Origin: Rickettsia tillamookensis
Lineage (GTDB): Bacteria; Pseudomonadota; Alphaproteobacteria; Rickettsiales; Rickettsiaceae
NCBI RefSeq assembly: GCF_016743795.2
Contig: NZ_CP060138.2
Location: 682,001 to 746,000 of the forward strand
Reading direction: 5' to 3'
Length of the DNA: 64,000 nt
Each line of letters begins with the position of its first letter. Position 1 is the stretch's first letter. The position numbers were made by a program, and so were the translations under genes. The notes beneath the pieces are model-generated. The model saw only the letters and a list, made by a program, of their open reading frames with translations. It did not search any database and was not told where the DNA came from. This document shows, in pieces, positions 48,232 through 58,780 of the stretch.

Positions 48232-49191
48232 TCAGCTAACTCCTATGCGTAGTAAATCATGAATATGAATAATGCCTATGATAATATTATCATCAACAAT
48301 CGGTATATTAGTGATATTTTTGGCTTTCATTAAATTTAAAGCCTCTTTTGCAAATATTTCCGATGAGATATGAATAGGGTTTTTGGTCATAATGCTTGAT
48401 GCTGTTTTTAAGTGAATTTGATCGTTAATATGACGACGTAAATCCCCGTCAGTTATAATCCCTATCAAATTTTGGTTTTTATCTGTGACAAGTGTACAAC
48501 CTAAACGTTTTTTATTCATAATAATTATAGTTTCGGCAAAGGAAGTATCTTCATATACTAAAGGTATTTCATCACCGCTACGCATTAGGTTTTTAATTTT
48601 TGTTAAATTAGCACCGATTGTACCTCCCGGATGATAAATTTTAAAATCATCTTTAGTAAAGCCTCGTTTTTCATGTATAACAGTCATTAAAGCATCACCT
48701 AGTGATAACATTATTAAAGATGATATAGTAGGAGCTCCAATTACAGAAGCTTCCGGGTATTCAGGTACTATTAATAAAAAATCGCTTCTTTTAGCTAAAG
48801 TGGAATTTTTATTCATTGTCATTGCAGCAATTTTTATGGAAGAGTTCTTGCAATATTCAATTATATTAAATAGCTCTTTAGTTTCACCGGAATTAGATAG
48901 CATAATTACTAGATCATTTCTCGTCACCATACCTAAATCGCCGTGACTAGCCTCTGCCGGATGTAAATAAAAAGCAGGCATACCGGTTGAAGAAAAGCTA
49001 GCAGCTATTTTTCTTGCAATATAACCGCTTTTGCCTATGCCGGTTAGGATTACCCGTCCTTTGAAAGATAGTAAAAATTCTATAATTCTGTTAAAATCTT
49101 CAGGGATATTTTCGGATAATTTTTCTAAAGCACTTGCTTCACTAGAAATAACCCTCTTTGCGATGATTCGGTAATTATTTGTGTCGGTCAT
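48232..49191 (-). CDS. kdsD: D-arabinose 5-phosphate isomerase (KdsD/KpsF)
   Basis: 319 residues. It converts ribulose 5-phosphate to arabinose 5-phosphate, the first step to Kdo for lipopolysaccharide. The SIS domain carries [20 protein letters not shown] and [13 protein letters not shown], then [17 protein letters not shown]. Two CBS domains follow ([40 protein letters not shown]). I chose the ATG at 49191 (MTDTNNYRI). The frame extends to 49245, but those 18 codons lie wholly or partly in the adjoining palindromic element. Confidence 0.94.
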   Translation of the reverse strand: MTDTNNYRIIAKRVISSEASALEKLSENIPEDFNRIIEFLLSFKGRVILTGIGKSGYIARKIAASFSSTGMPAFYLHPAEASHGDLGMVTRNDLVIMLSNSGETKELFNIIEYCKNSSIKIAAMTMNKNSTLAKRSDFLLIVPEYPEASVIGAPTISSLIMLSLGDALMTVIHEKRGFTKDDFKIYHPGGTIGANLTKIKNLMRSGDEIPLVYEDTSFAETIIIMNKKRLGCTLVTDKNQNLIGIITDGDLRRHINDQIHLKTASSIMTKNPIHISSEIFAKEALNLMKAKNITNIPIVDDNIIIGIIHIHDLLRIGVS

Positions 49192-49206
49192 TTTTATATC
49201 TTTTTT

Positions 49207-49479
49207 CGTCATTGCGAGGAAAAATTGAAAATTTTGACGAAGCAATCTCAGGAGTTTGTTATTATTTCATGAGATTACCGTGCAGCCTACAGCTGCAGCG
49301 TTGTTGCATGGCTCGGCCTCACCTTTGTCATCCCGTGATTTATTCACGGGATCCAGTTAAAAATACTAATAATATTAGTATTTTTAGTTGTTTTGCTGGA
49401 TACCGTGGACAAGCCACGGTATGACACCCAGCAGGTTTTTCGAGCCATGCAACAACGCCCACGGCTGCTCGCAATGACG
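49207..49479. repeat. Three-level nested palindromic element
   Basis: Outer family B arms at 49207 (CGTCATTGCGAGG) and 49479 (GCTCGCAATGACG). Middle shell at 49298-49458 (GCGTTGTTGCATGGCTCGG ... CGAGCCATGCAACAACGC). Inner family A at 49326-49426. Flanking the shell are CTACAGCTGC on the left and CCACGGCTGC on the right, possibly a diverged target-site duplication. It fills the pnp-kdsD gap and ends 2 nt before the pnp stop codon. Confidence 0.9.
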
Positions 49480-49481
49480 TC

Positions 49482-51725
49482 CTATGTAAAATACTTACGT
49501 TCCGTAATTGTTTCTTCTTTATCATTGTTAGAATCTTCATTCCAAGCTCGTTTTTTACTAGAATCACGTCGCTCAGATTCTGAATTTTCCTTAGCATTAT
49601 TAACATTATTTTTTGGCTTCGGATTATTTGAAGATTTATCCTTATCGGCATTTTTAATAGTTAGTTTTGCTTTGCCTTTATTATCAAAGCCTATCAGCTT
49701 AACTTTTACTATATCGCCTTGTTTTAAAACACTACTAACCGTTTCTATTCTTTCTTCTGAAATTTCACTAATATGAACAAAGCCGTCTTTATTACCTAAA
49801 TAATTAATAAAAGCACCGGAATCTAAGACTTTCATTACCGTACCGTTAAATATTTCACCGATTTCAGGTTCAACGGCAATAGCTTTAATTTTATCTAAAG
49901 CGACTTTTAGCTTATCTCTATCTGAAGCATAAACAGAAACGCTGCCATCATCGCTTATATCTATTTTAGCACCGCTAGTTTCACAAATTTCCTTTATTAC
50001 TTTACCGCCCGGTCCTATAATATCTCTAATTTTATCCTTATCTATTTTTATAGTAGTAGTAGAAGGAGCATTTTTACTTAGTTCGCTATTTGGTTTACTA
50101 ATAACTTTATTCATTTGCTCAAGTATATGCAAACGACCGAGTCGTGCTTGCTCTAAAGCTACTTTCATTATTTTAAAATCTACTCCGGATATTTTAATAT
50201 CCATTTGTAATGCAGTAATCCCTTCACTAGTTCCTGCAACCTTAAAGTCCATATCACCGAAATAATCTTCATCTCCAAGAATGTCGGATAATACCGCAAA
50301 TTTTTTGCCTTCCTTAACAAGCCCCATAGCAATACCCGCAACCGGTGCTTTTATCGGTACGCCGGCATACATTAAAGCAAGAGAACTACCGCAAACAGTT
50401 GCCATTGAAGAAGAACCGTTAGACTCCGTAGTTTCAGCAACTACTCTAATAGAATAAGGAAATTGTACTTTATTAGGTAATATTGGATTAATAGCACGCC
50501 ATGCGAGTTTACCGTGTCCGACTTCACGACGACTAGGTGCTTTCATAGGCATTGCTTCATTTACAGAGTAGGGCGGAAAGATATAATTAAGCATAAAACG
50601 CTCTTTATACTCACCCTCTAAACTGTCAACTATCTGCTCATCTAAACTAGTACCGAATGTAGTGCTAACTAAGCTTTGCGTCTCGCCTCTAGTAAATAAA
50701 GCTGAACCGTGTGCAGAAGGTAATAAACCTATTTCACAAGCAATTTGTCTTATATCCGTGGTACTTCTTCCATCGATACGTCTATTTTTTTCTAAAATCT
50801 CGTTACGTAATATATCTGATTCAATAGATTTTAAAGCCGATTCTATTTGATAATTACTATATTTTTTATTTTCTATGTCGCTTACAAAATGTGTAAGAAC
50901 TTTTTCAGGTATTAAATCTAAATTAGTACTACGTTCCTGTTTAGATTTAATCGCAAAAGCTTGTTCAATTTCTTTTACAAATAACTTCTCAATTTCTTTC
51001 TTTAATGAGGCAGGATATAAATTTTGCATTTCAAGCTTTGGTTTTTTAGCTTCTTCTGCTAGTTCTTTAATTATCTTTATTACCGGCTGGAAGCTTTCAA
51101 ATCCAAATTTTACGGCTTCTAACATTTGTTCTTCAGCGAGTAAATGAGCTTCCGATTCAACCATCATTACTGAATCTGATGTTCCTGCAACTACTAAATC
51201 AAGCTGACTTGTTTTTAATAATTCAAGTGTCGGATTTAAAACAAATTCACCATTGATTAAACCGACTTTACTTGCAGCAACTATTTCTATATAAGGAGCA
51301 GGGGATAGGCTAAGGGCAGCCGATGCACCAATAATTGCAAGTATATCTACCGGAGTTTCAGGATCATATGAAAGAACACTGCAAGTTACATGCGTTTCAT
51401 TCACAAAAGCCGGATGAAATAATGGTCTAATTGGTCTATCTATTAAACGAGATACTAAAACTTCTCTATCTGATGCTTTTCCCTCACGTTTAAAAAATCC
51501 TCCGGGGATTTTACCGGCAGCATATGCCATTTCTCTATAATTAATCGTTAAAGGAAAAAAGCCGATACCTTCTTTTGCTTTTTTAGCTACTACTGCTGTA
51601 CATAATAAAACGGAATTACCCATTTTTACTGTAACTGCTCCGTCAGCTTGCCTTGCTATCTTACCTGTACTAAGCTCAAGAACTTTCCCGTTCCATGTAA
51701 CACTCTTAGTTATTTCGTTAAACAT
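49482..51725 (-). CDS. pnp: Polyribonucleotide nucleotidyltransferase (PNPase)
   Basis: A 747-residue phosphorolytic 3'-5' exoribonuclease of the degradosome. It has a first RNase PH domain ([25 protein letters not shown]), a helical linker, and a second RNase PH domain with catalytic [23 protein letters not shown] and [19 protein letters not shown] domain ([20 protein letters not shown]) and an S1 domain ([19 protein letters not shown]) follow. The last 45 residues are polar Asn/Lys/Glu/Ser-rich. It is paired with rpsO upstream, as in many bacteria. Confidence 0.96.
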   Translation of the reverse strand: MFNEITKSVTWNGKVLELSTGKIARQADGAVTVKMGNSVLLCTAVVAKKAKEGIGFFPLTINYREMAYAAGKIPGGFFKREGKASDREVLVSRLIDRPIRPLFHPAFVNETHVTCSVLSYDPETPVDILAIIGASAALSLSPAPYIEIVAASKVGLINGEFVLNPTLELLKTSQLDLVVAGTSDSVMMVESEAHLLAEEQMLEAVKFGFESFQPVIKIIKELAEEAKKPKLEMQNLYPASLKKEIEKLFVKEIEQAFAIKSKQERSTNLDLIPEKVLTHFVSDIENKKYSNYQIESALKSIESDILRNEILEKNRRIDGRSTTDIRQIACEIGLLPSAHGSALFTRGETQSLVSTTFGTSLDEQIVDSLEGEYKERFMLNYIFPPYSVNEAMPMKAPSRREVGHGKLAWRAINPILPNKVQFPYSIRVVAETTESNGSSSMATVCGSSLALMYAGVPIKAPVAGIAMGLVKEGKKFAVLSDILGDEDYFGDMDFKVAGTSEGITALQMDIKISGVDFKIMKVALEQARLGRLHILEQMNKVISKPNSELSKNAPSTTTIKIDKDKIRDIIGPGGKVIKEICETSGAKIDISDDGSVSVYASDRDKLKVALDKIKAIAVEPEIGEIFNGTVMKVLDSGAFINYLGNKDGFVHISEISEERIETVSSVLKQGDIVKVKLIGFDNKGKAKLTIKNADKDKSSNNPKPKNNVNNAKENSESERRDSSKKRAWNEDSNNDKEETITERKYFT

Positions 51726-51763
51726 CTATTTATCTCATTTCATAATTTATATTTTATTCAAAG

Positions 51764-51859
51764 TGTCATCCCGTGGTCTTTATTATGTCATTCCCGCAAA
51801 AGCGGGAATGACATAAAACGAGCTATACAACAATGCCGGTCAAGCCCCACGGGATGACA
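51764..51859. repeat. Nested family A, shell remnant and family D elements
   Basis: Outer TGTCATCCCGTGG (51764) ... CCCCACGGGATGACA (51859) encloses a short family D hairpin TGTCATTCCCGC AAAA GCGGGAATGACA (51785-51813). A shell-like right arm follows (GAGCTATACAACAATGCC). It lies between rpsO and pnp. Confidence 0.8.
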
Positions 51860-51879
51860 GTCTTAGTATGACATTTGTA

Positions 51880-52155
51880 CTACTTAATCTTTCTAATTCC
51901 TAGCTTACTTATTAAATCTAAATATTCGCTAACATTATTCTTTTTAATATAGTTAAGTAATCTACGACGGCGTCCGACTAAAATTAATAATCCGCGTCTT
52001 GAAGTATGATCTTTATGGTTAGACTTAAAATGCTCGGTTAAATTAGTAATTCTTTCGGTTAAAATAGCACATTGCACCGCACTTGAACCGGTATCATTTT
52101 CCGTTATAGCATATTCTTTAATTAATTGTTGTTTACGTTCTTGTGTAATCGACAT
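51880..52155 (-). CDS. rpsO: 30S ribosomal protein S15
   Basis: 91 residues. S15 binds the central domain of 16S rRNA early in 30S assembly. Characteristic parts are [45 protein letters not shown] and the C-terminal [12 protein letters not shown] good ribosome binding site (AAGGAGA) precedes the ATG. Order truB-rpsO-pnp on one strand is conserved in proteobacteria. Confidence 0.97.
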   Translation of the reverse strand: MSITQERKQQLIKEYAITENDTGSSAVQCAILTERITNLTEHFKSNHKDHTSRRGLLILVGRRRRLLNYIKKNNVSEYLDLISKLGIRKIK

Positions 52156-52204
52156 CGATAATTTCTCCTTAAATGTATAGATTTCTTACCTAACTTGTTT
52201 CTAA

Positions 52205-52292
52205 AGGTAATTTGCACGTCAATCCGGTACTCGAAGCCTCACGTACTAAAGTGTACGCTGCGGTTCTGTGTTCCGTGTTTCCTTCAAATTCC
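52205..52292. repeat. Family E palindromic element, diverged
   Basis: AGGTAATTTGCACGTC ... CTTCAAATTCCT with inner GCCTCACGTACTAAAGTGTA and CGCTGCGGTTCTGTGTTCC. It shares the CTACGCTGCGG-like core of the copy at 27016. It lies between truB and rpsO. Confidence 0.6.
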
Positions 52293-52320
52293 TCTTTATT
52301 AACTACGTTATGCAAGAAAT

Positions 52321-53202
52321 CTATGGTGTTAAATTAAATATTCTTAAAGAATTAAAGCAACTCTTGTTTAAACTACCTATTGCAAGCAAAACGCTTTTAT
52401 AGCGAACCCATAAAAGATCAACGTCTTTTTCATAATTAAATAAACATTTCTGTCCATATTTAATTTGTTGTGCTTGGCTGTCAGTTGCATCAAGAACCAG
52501 GATGTCGTCCAGTATTGCTTCTATCTTTATACTTTTTGTCTCAAGAAATTCTTTTGTAATTTCTTCGGGTGAAATGATATGAATAGCATTTTCTTCTTTA
52601 AATATTCCAACCTGAGTACGGCGTAATTCTATCACAAATCCTAAACTTTGCAAGGACAATGCCAAATCTTCTGCTAAAGTCCTTATATAAGTACCTTTTG
52701 AGCATTCTGCATAGTAGGTAGCGGTAGCATTTTTCTCATCAAAATTTAAACATTTTAGATTATAAATAGTTATATTTCGTGGTTTTAATTCTACTTCTTT
52801 CCCCTCTCTAGCCAATTTATAAGCTCTTACACCGTTAACTTTAAGTGCAGAAAAAGCCGGCGGTATTTGTGTTACGTTACCGATAAATTTAGAACATACA
52901 GTATAAGCCTCTTCTTGAGAAGGGATATAATCTTTTGTTGCTATTACTTTACCGGCATAATCACCGCTATCGGTTTGTAGTCCAAATTTTACAGTAAAAA
53001 TATAGGTTTTTCTAGCATCAATTAGCAGCTGTATCAGCTTTGTAGCTTCACCTACAGCAAGGGGTAGTATCCCTTCCGCTTCAACATCTAAAGTACCCGC
53101 ATATCCTACCTTAACTTTACCGAGTATTTTTTTTACCATGCTAACCAGTTTAGCAGAGCTTATACCTCTTGGTTTATAAATATTTAACCAATAACTATTC
53201 AT
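52321..53202 (-). CDS. truB: tRNA pseudouridine-55 synthase
   Basis: 293 residues. TruB makes pseudouridine 55 in the T-loop of tRNAs. Features: [18 protein letters not shown], the catalytic Asp in [28 protein letters not shown], and [18 protein letters not shown]. The length is normal for the bacterial form with a shortened PUA-like tail. It is first of the truB-rpsO-pnp group. Confidence 0.95.
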   Translation of the reverse strand: MNSYWLNIYKPRGISSAKLVSMVKKILGKVKVGYAGTLDVEAEGILPLAVGEATKLIQLLIDARKTYIFTVKFGLQTDSGDYAGKVIATKDYIPSQEEAYTVCSKFIGNVTQIPPAFSALKVNGVRAYKLAREGKEVELKPRNITIYNLKCLNFDEKNATATYYAECSKGTYIRTLAEDLALSLQSLGFVIELRRTQVGIFKEENAIHIISPEEITKEFLETKSIKIEAILDDILVLDATDSQAQQIKYGQKCLFNYEKDVDLLWVRYKSVLLAIGSLNKSCFNSLRIFNLTP

Positions 53203-53249
53203 TAATATACTTCCATAAAATGAAGGGTTGATAACTTAAAATTTTTTCA

Positions 53250-53527
53250 TCATTGCAAGAAGACATTGTCGCGTGGATCAATTTCACCTCTGTCATCCCG
53301 TGGCTTGACCACGGGATCCAGTTAAAATACTAAAATTATTAGTATTTGTTTATTATTTTTATGGACCCCGTGGTCAAGCCACGGGATGACACAGTGGATT
53401 TTACCAGTCCACGCAACAATGCCTTGCGAGAAGAATTACGAAGTAATCCAGTAAAAAAATGCTAATTTTAGCATTTTTTATTAATTTTTCTGGATTGCCA
53501 CACGAACTAAAGTTCGCTCGCAATGAC
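53250..53527. repeat. Three-level nested palindromic element
   Basis: Outer family B halves TCATTGCAAGAAGA (53250) and TTGCGAGAAGAATTACG ... GCTCGCAATGACG (to 53527). A shell (CATTGTCGCGTGGATC from 53264, CCACGCAACAATG to 53421) splits the left arm. A family A element lies inside at 53291-53391. GCAAGAAGA left of the shell and GCGAGAAGA right of it are near duplicates. Confidence 0.88.
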
Positions 53528-53643
53528 GATATCAACTCTTTTTAGTTAATACCTCAAATTAAACGAGTATATCCTTGACTTAAGTTTAGAAAATCTTTAA
53601 TATATAATTCTAGCCAATAGCAAGATATAGGTTAGACCAAATA

Positions 53644-55179
53644 ATGACGATTAACTCAGATAATATAGAAAATCCTCCCTCTAAAATCAATAGCCGTTTT
53701 TCCAAACTTACCGATTATATCTGGCCTATAAAACGCCACGAAGTTTCTAAATTTTTATTCATCACCTTATTAATGTTCTGTATTTTATTTATCCAAAATC
53801 TAATCAGAGCTTTAAAAGATAGTATTGTTACTACTATGATAGGTGCCGAGACTATCTCATTTTTGAAGTTTTGGGGAGTGATGCCATCAGCTTTCTTAAT
53901 GACTGCTATCTATGTAAAACTCGTTAATAGAATGAAAGCAGAGAATATATTTTATCTTATTATATCAATTTTTTTGGCATTCTTTGCTCTTTTTGCTTAC
54001 GTTATTTTTCCAAATCATGAAATACTGCATTTAAGCCCTGTAACCGTTCAAAGTTTAACGGCAAGTTTACCTAATTTAAAATGGTTTATATTGCTTTTAT
54101 CAAAATGGAGTTTTTCGCTATTTTATATAATTGCTGAATTATGGCCAAACGTAGTTTTTGCATTACTTTTTTGGCAGTTTGTTAATAACATTACTACAGT
54201 GGAAGAATCTAAAAGATTTTATCCGTTATTCGGTTTATTAAGCCAAACGGGTATTTATTTAGCAGGGCAGTTTTTAGAAAATCTAAGTAATATTAATGAT
54301 TACGTAACTAATAAATTTGCATTGCAATCGTCTTTTCATACACTTTCTATACAAATTATACTAACTATAGTACTAATTTTAGGCATAATAGCTATTAAAA
54401 CTTTTTGGCTGCTTAATCATAAAGTACTAGATAAAGAGCATATGGCGTTACTCAAATTTAAAGCAAAGAAAAAATCTATGACTATTGCTGAAAGTTTTCA
54501 GATGATTCTATCGTCAAGGCATATTAGATTAATTGCAACTTTGCTTATCTGCTATGGCATTGCCATTAATTTAGTAGAAGGTCCTTGGAAAGCAGCAGCT
54601 ACTAAAATTTATAAAACTCCAACCGAATATGCAGCTTTTATAGGAAGTTATTTGAGCTACACGGGAGTATTTACTATTTTATTTGTTGTACTTGGTTCAA
54701 ATATAGTTAGAAGACTTGGCTGGTTTACGGCGGCTGTTATCACACCTTTAATAGTTTTTATTACCGGTATATTATTTTTTGCTGTTAATAACTTTGAAGG
54801 ATTTGCCGGCTTAATAATAGCAAATTTTATTCTAACTGATCCTGCTTTAATTGCTATAACAATAGGTGCTATTCAAAATGTACTTAGTAAATCAAGCAAA
54901 TATACCTTATTTGATTCAACAAAAGAAATGGCCTATGTTCCCTTAGATCCGGAAATAAAAATAAAAGGTAAAGCTGCTGCTGACGTGATAGGTACAAAAC
55001 TCGGTAAATCAGGTAGTGCATTTTTACAATCATTGGTATTTATAATATTACCTTCCGCTAGTTATCAATCTATTTCCATCTGTTTAATGATTATATTTAT
55101 AATTACTTGCTTAACTTGGCTTTGGGCAACTAAAGAACTCAATAAAGAATATAAAAATTCTATTAAATTTTCTCAATAA
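53644..55179 (+). CDS. tlcD: Nucleotide exchange translocase of the ATP/ADP carrier family (Tlc)
   Basis: 511 residues with 11-12 membrane segments. Family features: IWPIKRHEVSKFL at the N-terminus, LIRALKDSIVTTMIGAETISFLK, KWSFSLFYIIAELWPNVVFALLFWQF, YGIAINLVEGPWK, LFDSTKEMAYVPLDPEIKIKGKAAADVIGTKLGKSG. Rickettsiae have about five paralogues that import host nucleotides across the inner membrane. Tlc1 exchanges ATP/ADP, while others carry CTP, UTP or GDP (established for R. prowazekii). I assign the TlcD paralogue because it sits between truB and sca4, as I remember for R. prowazekii. The family is certain; the letter is not. Confidence 0.93.
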   Translation: MTINSDNIENPPSKINSRFSKLTDYIWPIKRHEVSKFLFITLLMFCILFIQNLIRALKDSIVTTMIGAETISFLKFWGVMPSAFLMTAIYVKLVNRMKAENIFYLIISIFLAFFALFAYVIFPNHEILHLSPVTVQSLTASLPNLKWFILLLSKWSFSLFYIIAELWPNVVFALLFWQFVNNITTVEESKRFYPLFGLLSQTGIYLAGQFLENLSNINDYVTNKFALQSSFHTLSIQIILTIVLILGIIAIKTFWLLNHKVLDKEHMALLKFKAKKKSMTIAESFQMILSSRHIRLIATLLICYGIAINLVEGPWKAAATKIYKTPTEYAAFIGSYLSYTGVFTILFVVLGSNIVRRLGWFTAAVITPLIVFITGILFFAVNNFEGFAGLIIANFILTDPALIAITIGAIQNVLSKSSKYTLFDSTKEMAYVPLDPEIKIKGKAAADVIGTKLGKSGSAFLQSLVFIILPSASYQSISICLMIIFIITCLTWLWATKELNKEYKNSIKFSQ

Positions 55180-55256
55180 TAATATCAATTTTTTCTTGAT
55201 ATTACTAAAATCTCTATATACTATCTTTGACAGTATAACACAAACTATAAGTAATG

Positions 55257-55462
55257 TGTCATCCCGTAGCAGCATTGCCTGCGTGGATCGGTTTTCCGTC
55301 ATTGCGAGAAGAATTACATAGTAATTTGACGAAGCAAGGAAGAAAAAAAATTCTGTAAATCAGAATTTTTTTATTATTTTTTTTGGATTGCCGTGTCGCT
55401 TCGCTCCTCGCAATGACGATTTGGTAGCTATGCAACAACGCTTATCAAGTTGCGGTATGACA
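55257..55462. repeat. Three-level nested palindromic element
   Basis: Outer element TGTCATCCCGTAG (55257) ... TTGCGGTATGACA (55462). Shell arms GCATTGCCTGCGTGGATCGG and TAGCTATGCAACAACGC lie inside it. A family B element lies at 55297-55418 (CGTCATTGCGAGAAGAATTA ... CTCCTCGCAATGACG). It lies between tlc and sca4, ending 43 nt before the sca4 ATG. Confidence 0.85.
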
Positions 55463-55504
55463 TTCAGTTTGTGCTAATTAATTTTTGGTTAAATTAGAGG
55501 TTTT

Positions 55505-58500
55505 ATGAGTAAAGATAATACTGGATATGAAAATGATGAAGGATATGAATCCGATATAGATGAAAAAAAACAAGAACAAGCTGCTCCTGCCCAACCTACA
55601 CTAGATACAGCTGAGGATGGTTTTAGCTTTACTCCTGCATCTTCTACTCAATCTACTCCTTCAATCAGTAGCTTATCGGGCAGTATTTCCCCTGACGGTC
55701 AGACATCAGACCCAATAACCAAGGCTGTAAGAGAAATAATTATACAACCGCAAAAAGATGAGATAGCAGAGCAAATATTAAAAGACCTAGCAGCCCTTGC
55801 AGACCGTGATTTAGCTGAACAAAAAAGAAAAGAAATAGAAGAGGAAAAAGAAAAAGATAAAACATTAAGTGCTTTTTTCGGTAATCCGGCTAATAGAGAA
55901 TTTATTGATAAGGCTTTAGAAAATCCTGAACTTAAAAAGAAATTAGAATCAATAGAAATAGCTGGCTATAAAAATGTTCTCTCAACATATAGTGCCGCTA
56001 ATGGATATCAGGGTGGATTTAAGCCGGTACAGTGGGAAAACCAAATAAGTGCAAGCGATCTTAGAGCCACGGTAGTTAGAAATGATGCAGGCGATGAACT
56101 CTGTACCTTAAATGAAACAACTGTTAAAACTAAGCCTTTTACTGTAGCTAAACAAGACGGTACTCAGGTTCAAATCAATTCATATAGAGAAATAGATTTT
56201 CCTATAAAACTTGATAAAGCCGATGGGTCAATGCATCTATCAATGGTAGCATTAAAAGCCGATGGCACAAAGCCTTCTAAAGATAAAGCAGTATATTTTA
56301 CCGCTCACTATGAAGAGGGACCAAACGGTAAACCTCAACTTAAAGAAATAAGCTCGCCGAAACCTTTAAAATTTGCCGGAGACGGACCGGATGCGGTAGC
56401 TTATATTGAGCATGGCGGAGAAATTTATACACTTGCGGTAACACGCGGTAAATATCAAGAAATGATGCAAGAGATAGAACTAAACCAAGGGCAGAGCGTT
56501 GACTTATCACAAACTATAGCTGAAGATTTAACAAAGGTACAAGGTCGATCTCAGGAAACACCACAACCAATAATAACTCCGAATCAAGAATTAAAATCAT
56601 CTATTGAAACGCCTACCACTACACAAGTGCCGCCAATTACTCCTGCCAGCCAACCACTGCAACCTGAGACTTCACAAATGCCACAGCCGCAACAAGTGAA
56701 TCCAAACCTCCTTAATGCAGCTACGGCTTTATCAACCAGTATGCAAGATTTATTAAATTATGTAAATGCAGGTTTAACAAAAGAAAAAGACGGTAATAAA
56801 CAAATTGATTTAATTAACGAAGCAGCCACGGCAATTCTTAATAATGAGAAAAGTGATATTGCTGAAAAGCAGGCTAATATCATTGCTTTAACTGAAAATA
56901 CGGTCAATAATAACGACCTCACACCGGATACAAAAGTAGCTGGAGTAAATGCGGTATTAGAAACCATAAAAAATGATCAAAATACTCCAGACCTAGAAAA
57001 ATCAAAAATGCTTGAAGGTACGGTAGCTATTGCTTTAAATTCAGAGAATCTTGAACCGAAGCAAAAACAGCAGATGTTAGAAAAGGCAGTAGATGTCGGT
57101 TTAAGTCTTAAAGATGATACAAGTAGAGCTACGGCAATTGACGGTATTACGGATGCTGTAATAAAAAGTAACCTTTCTACTGAAGATAAAGGGACAATGC
57201 TTATAGCAGTAGGTGATAAGGTTAATGCCTCTGAATTAAGCAATGCGGAAAAACAAAAATTATTAGGTTCTGTATTAAAGAAAGGTGTAGAAGCCCAAAT
57301 TCTCAGTCCGGAACAACAACAATTGATGCAGCAGAATTTAGATAAGATTACAGCAGAACAAACTAAAAATGCCCAAATAACAGAGGTACAAGGTATTTTA
57401 GCTAACCCTGCATTTAATACTATCGCTAAAACTGAGGCAATACAAAATGTTACTACAAAGGTTTTAGATAGTCCGATTAAAGCAGAAATAAAAGGTGAAA
57501 CACTTGAAAATATTACTAAGGTAGTTGCTGAGAGTCCTTTGAACGGTCAAGATAAAGCAGACATTGTTAAAGGTATGGGAAAAGCTATAGCTAGTCATAA
57601 AACTATAGCACCTACAGAAAAAATTTCTGCTATAGAATCCGTAGAAAAAGGAGTAGCCGAAAGTATAACAGATTTGGAAGATAAAAAGTTAATGACTAAA
57701 GGGTTAATAGAGGGTATTTATGAAGGCAAAGGAGGTCCTGAAATAACTTCTGAAATGACTAAAGCTGTTTCTAGAGGGATTGATAAGAGTACTGCTATAC
57801 CGGAAGATAAACAAGCTCTTAAAGATGCAGCGAGTGAGGCAGCTTTAGAAAGAGAAACTCAAAATTTAACTGAAGGGTTAAAAGGACAGAATTTAGAAGA
57901 ACCTAAGCCTCGTGATGATATATATAACAAAGCTCAAGATGTAGCGGATGCATTAAAAAATGTTATTCCGCCTGTTTTAGATGCTCATCCTGAAAAACGT
58001 GAAGTCTCAGAAGAAGAAGTTGTGAAAAAAACTTCCAGTATATTAAATGATATCTCTAAGCTTGCAATTGAGAAAGTCAATAATTTTCGTGCTATGCTCT
58101 CTCCAGATGGTAATCTTAAAACTCTTGAAGAAAAAAAAGCTGAATCAACAAAAAAAGTAGATGAGCTGGTAAAGGAATTTGGTACTAAATCTTCTACTGA
58201 AGAACAGCAAAGTTTTATTAAAGCTAATTTAATTGATGATAAAACTTTATCTAAAGAGATACGTTTACAAACTATAGATAAGTTATTACAAGAACAAGCA
58301 CAAAAACGAGCAGAAGCAATTGAAAACCCTAATGTTAAAACAGAAGATGTAAGGGTAGTATCAGGACAGTCTGAATTAAAACCTATAAGTAAAGATGAGC
58401 CGGATATTGAAAAAGCTAAAATGGTAGTAGGAAGAGATAGAGTTAATATTAAAGATAATATAAAAATTATGGGAGCATTAATGAATGCAAGAGATAGCAT

Positions 58501-58567
58501 TATTCAGTCGGAAAATTTAAATAAATCAACACCTATTAAAAGAGAGTCTTCCTTTCCGCCACGCTAA
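55505..58567 (+). CDS. sca4: Surface cell antigen Sca4 (vinculin-binding effector)
   Basis: 1020 residues, recognisable by the N-terminus MSKDNTGYENDEGYESDIDE and the globular segment GYKNVLSTYSAANGYQGGFKPVQWENQISASDLRATVVRND. A Pro/Gln-rich hinge (about 345-400; TPASQPLQPETSQMPQPQQV) follows. The long helical C-terminal part (about 405-1000; many TAVxxI/KAxxxG helices) contains the region where vinculin-binding helices are known in other rickettsiae. There is no signal peptide or autotransporter barrel, unlike other Sca proteins. In spotted-fever rickettsiae it is secreted into the host and reduces intercellular tension during spread (established). The frame is intact. Confidence 0.95.
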   Translation: MSKDNTGYENDEGYESDIDEKKQEQAAPAQPTLDTAEDGFSFTPASSTQSTPSISSLSGSISPDGQTSDPITKAVREIIIQPQKDEIAEQILKDLAALADRDLAEQKRKEIEEEKEKDKTLSAFFGNPANREFIDKALENPELKKKLESIEIAGYKNVLSTYSAANGYQGGFKPVQWENQISASDLRATVVRNDAGDELCTLNETTVKTKPFTVAKQDGTQVQINSYREIDFPIKLDKADGSMHLSMVALKADGTKPSKDKAVYFTAHYEEGPNGKPQLKEISSPKPLKFAGDGPDAVAYIEHGGEIYTLAVTRGKYQEMMQEIELNQGQSVDLSQTIAEDLTKVQGRSQETPQPIITPNQELKSSIETPTTTQVPPITPASQPLQPETSQMPQPQQVNPNLLNAATALSTSMQDLLNYVNAGLTKEKDGNKQIDLINEAATAILNNEKSDIAEKQANIIALTENTVNNNDLTPDTKVAGVNAVLETIKNDQNTPDLEKSKMLEGTVAIALNSENLEPKQKQQMLEKAVDVGLSLKDDTSRATAIDGITDAVIKSNLSTEDKGTMLIAVGDKVNASELSNAEKQKLLGSVLKKGVEAQILSPEQQQLMQQNLDKITAEQTKNAQITEVQGILANPAFNTIAKTEAIQNVTTKVLDSPIKAEIKGETLENITKVVAESPLNGQDKADIVKGMGKAIASHKTIAPTEKISAIESVEKGVAESITDLEDKKLMTKGLIEGIYEGKGGPEITSEMTKAVSRGIDKSTAIPEDKQALKDAASEAALERETQNLTEGLKGQNLEEPKPRDDIYNKAQDVADALKNVIPPVLDAHPEKREVSEEEVVKKTSSILNDISKLAIEKVNNFRAMLSPDGNLKTLEEKKAESTKKVDELVKEFGTKSSTEEQQSFIKANLIDDKTLSKEIRLQTIDKLLQEQAQKRAEAIENPNVKTEDVRVVSGQSELKPISKDEPDIEKAKMVVGRDRVNIKDNIKIMGALMNARDSIIQSENLNKSTPIKRESSFPPR

Positions 58568-58604
58568 TCAAGATTTGTATGCTGTATGTTATAAAGGCAA
58601 GCAA

Positions 58605-58741
58605 TGTCATTCCTAGCTAAAAGCGGGAATCTAGTAAAACATATAAAAACTAAGTTTTTATATGTTTATTTTATCAAATATGTAACTTCTATATCTATAT
58701 TAAAGTTATTTTTCCGGATTCCCGCTTCCGCGGGAATGACA
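58605..58741. repeat. Family D palindromic element
   Basis: TGTCATTCCTAGCTAAAAGC ... GGATTCCCGC ... GCGGGAATGACA, with an inner hairpin ACATATAAAAACT / AGTTTTTATATGT. It lies between sca4 and the minus-strand regulator. Confidence 0.85.
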
Positions 58742-58780
58742 TAAATGATATCAAAACATAATCAGGAGATCAGCGTGCCT

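Noticed and set aside
49179..49776. Plus-strand frames across the kdsD-pnp gap
   Set aside because: They run through nested repeats and the antisense strand of the pnp tail.
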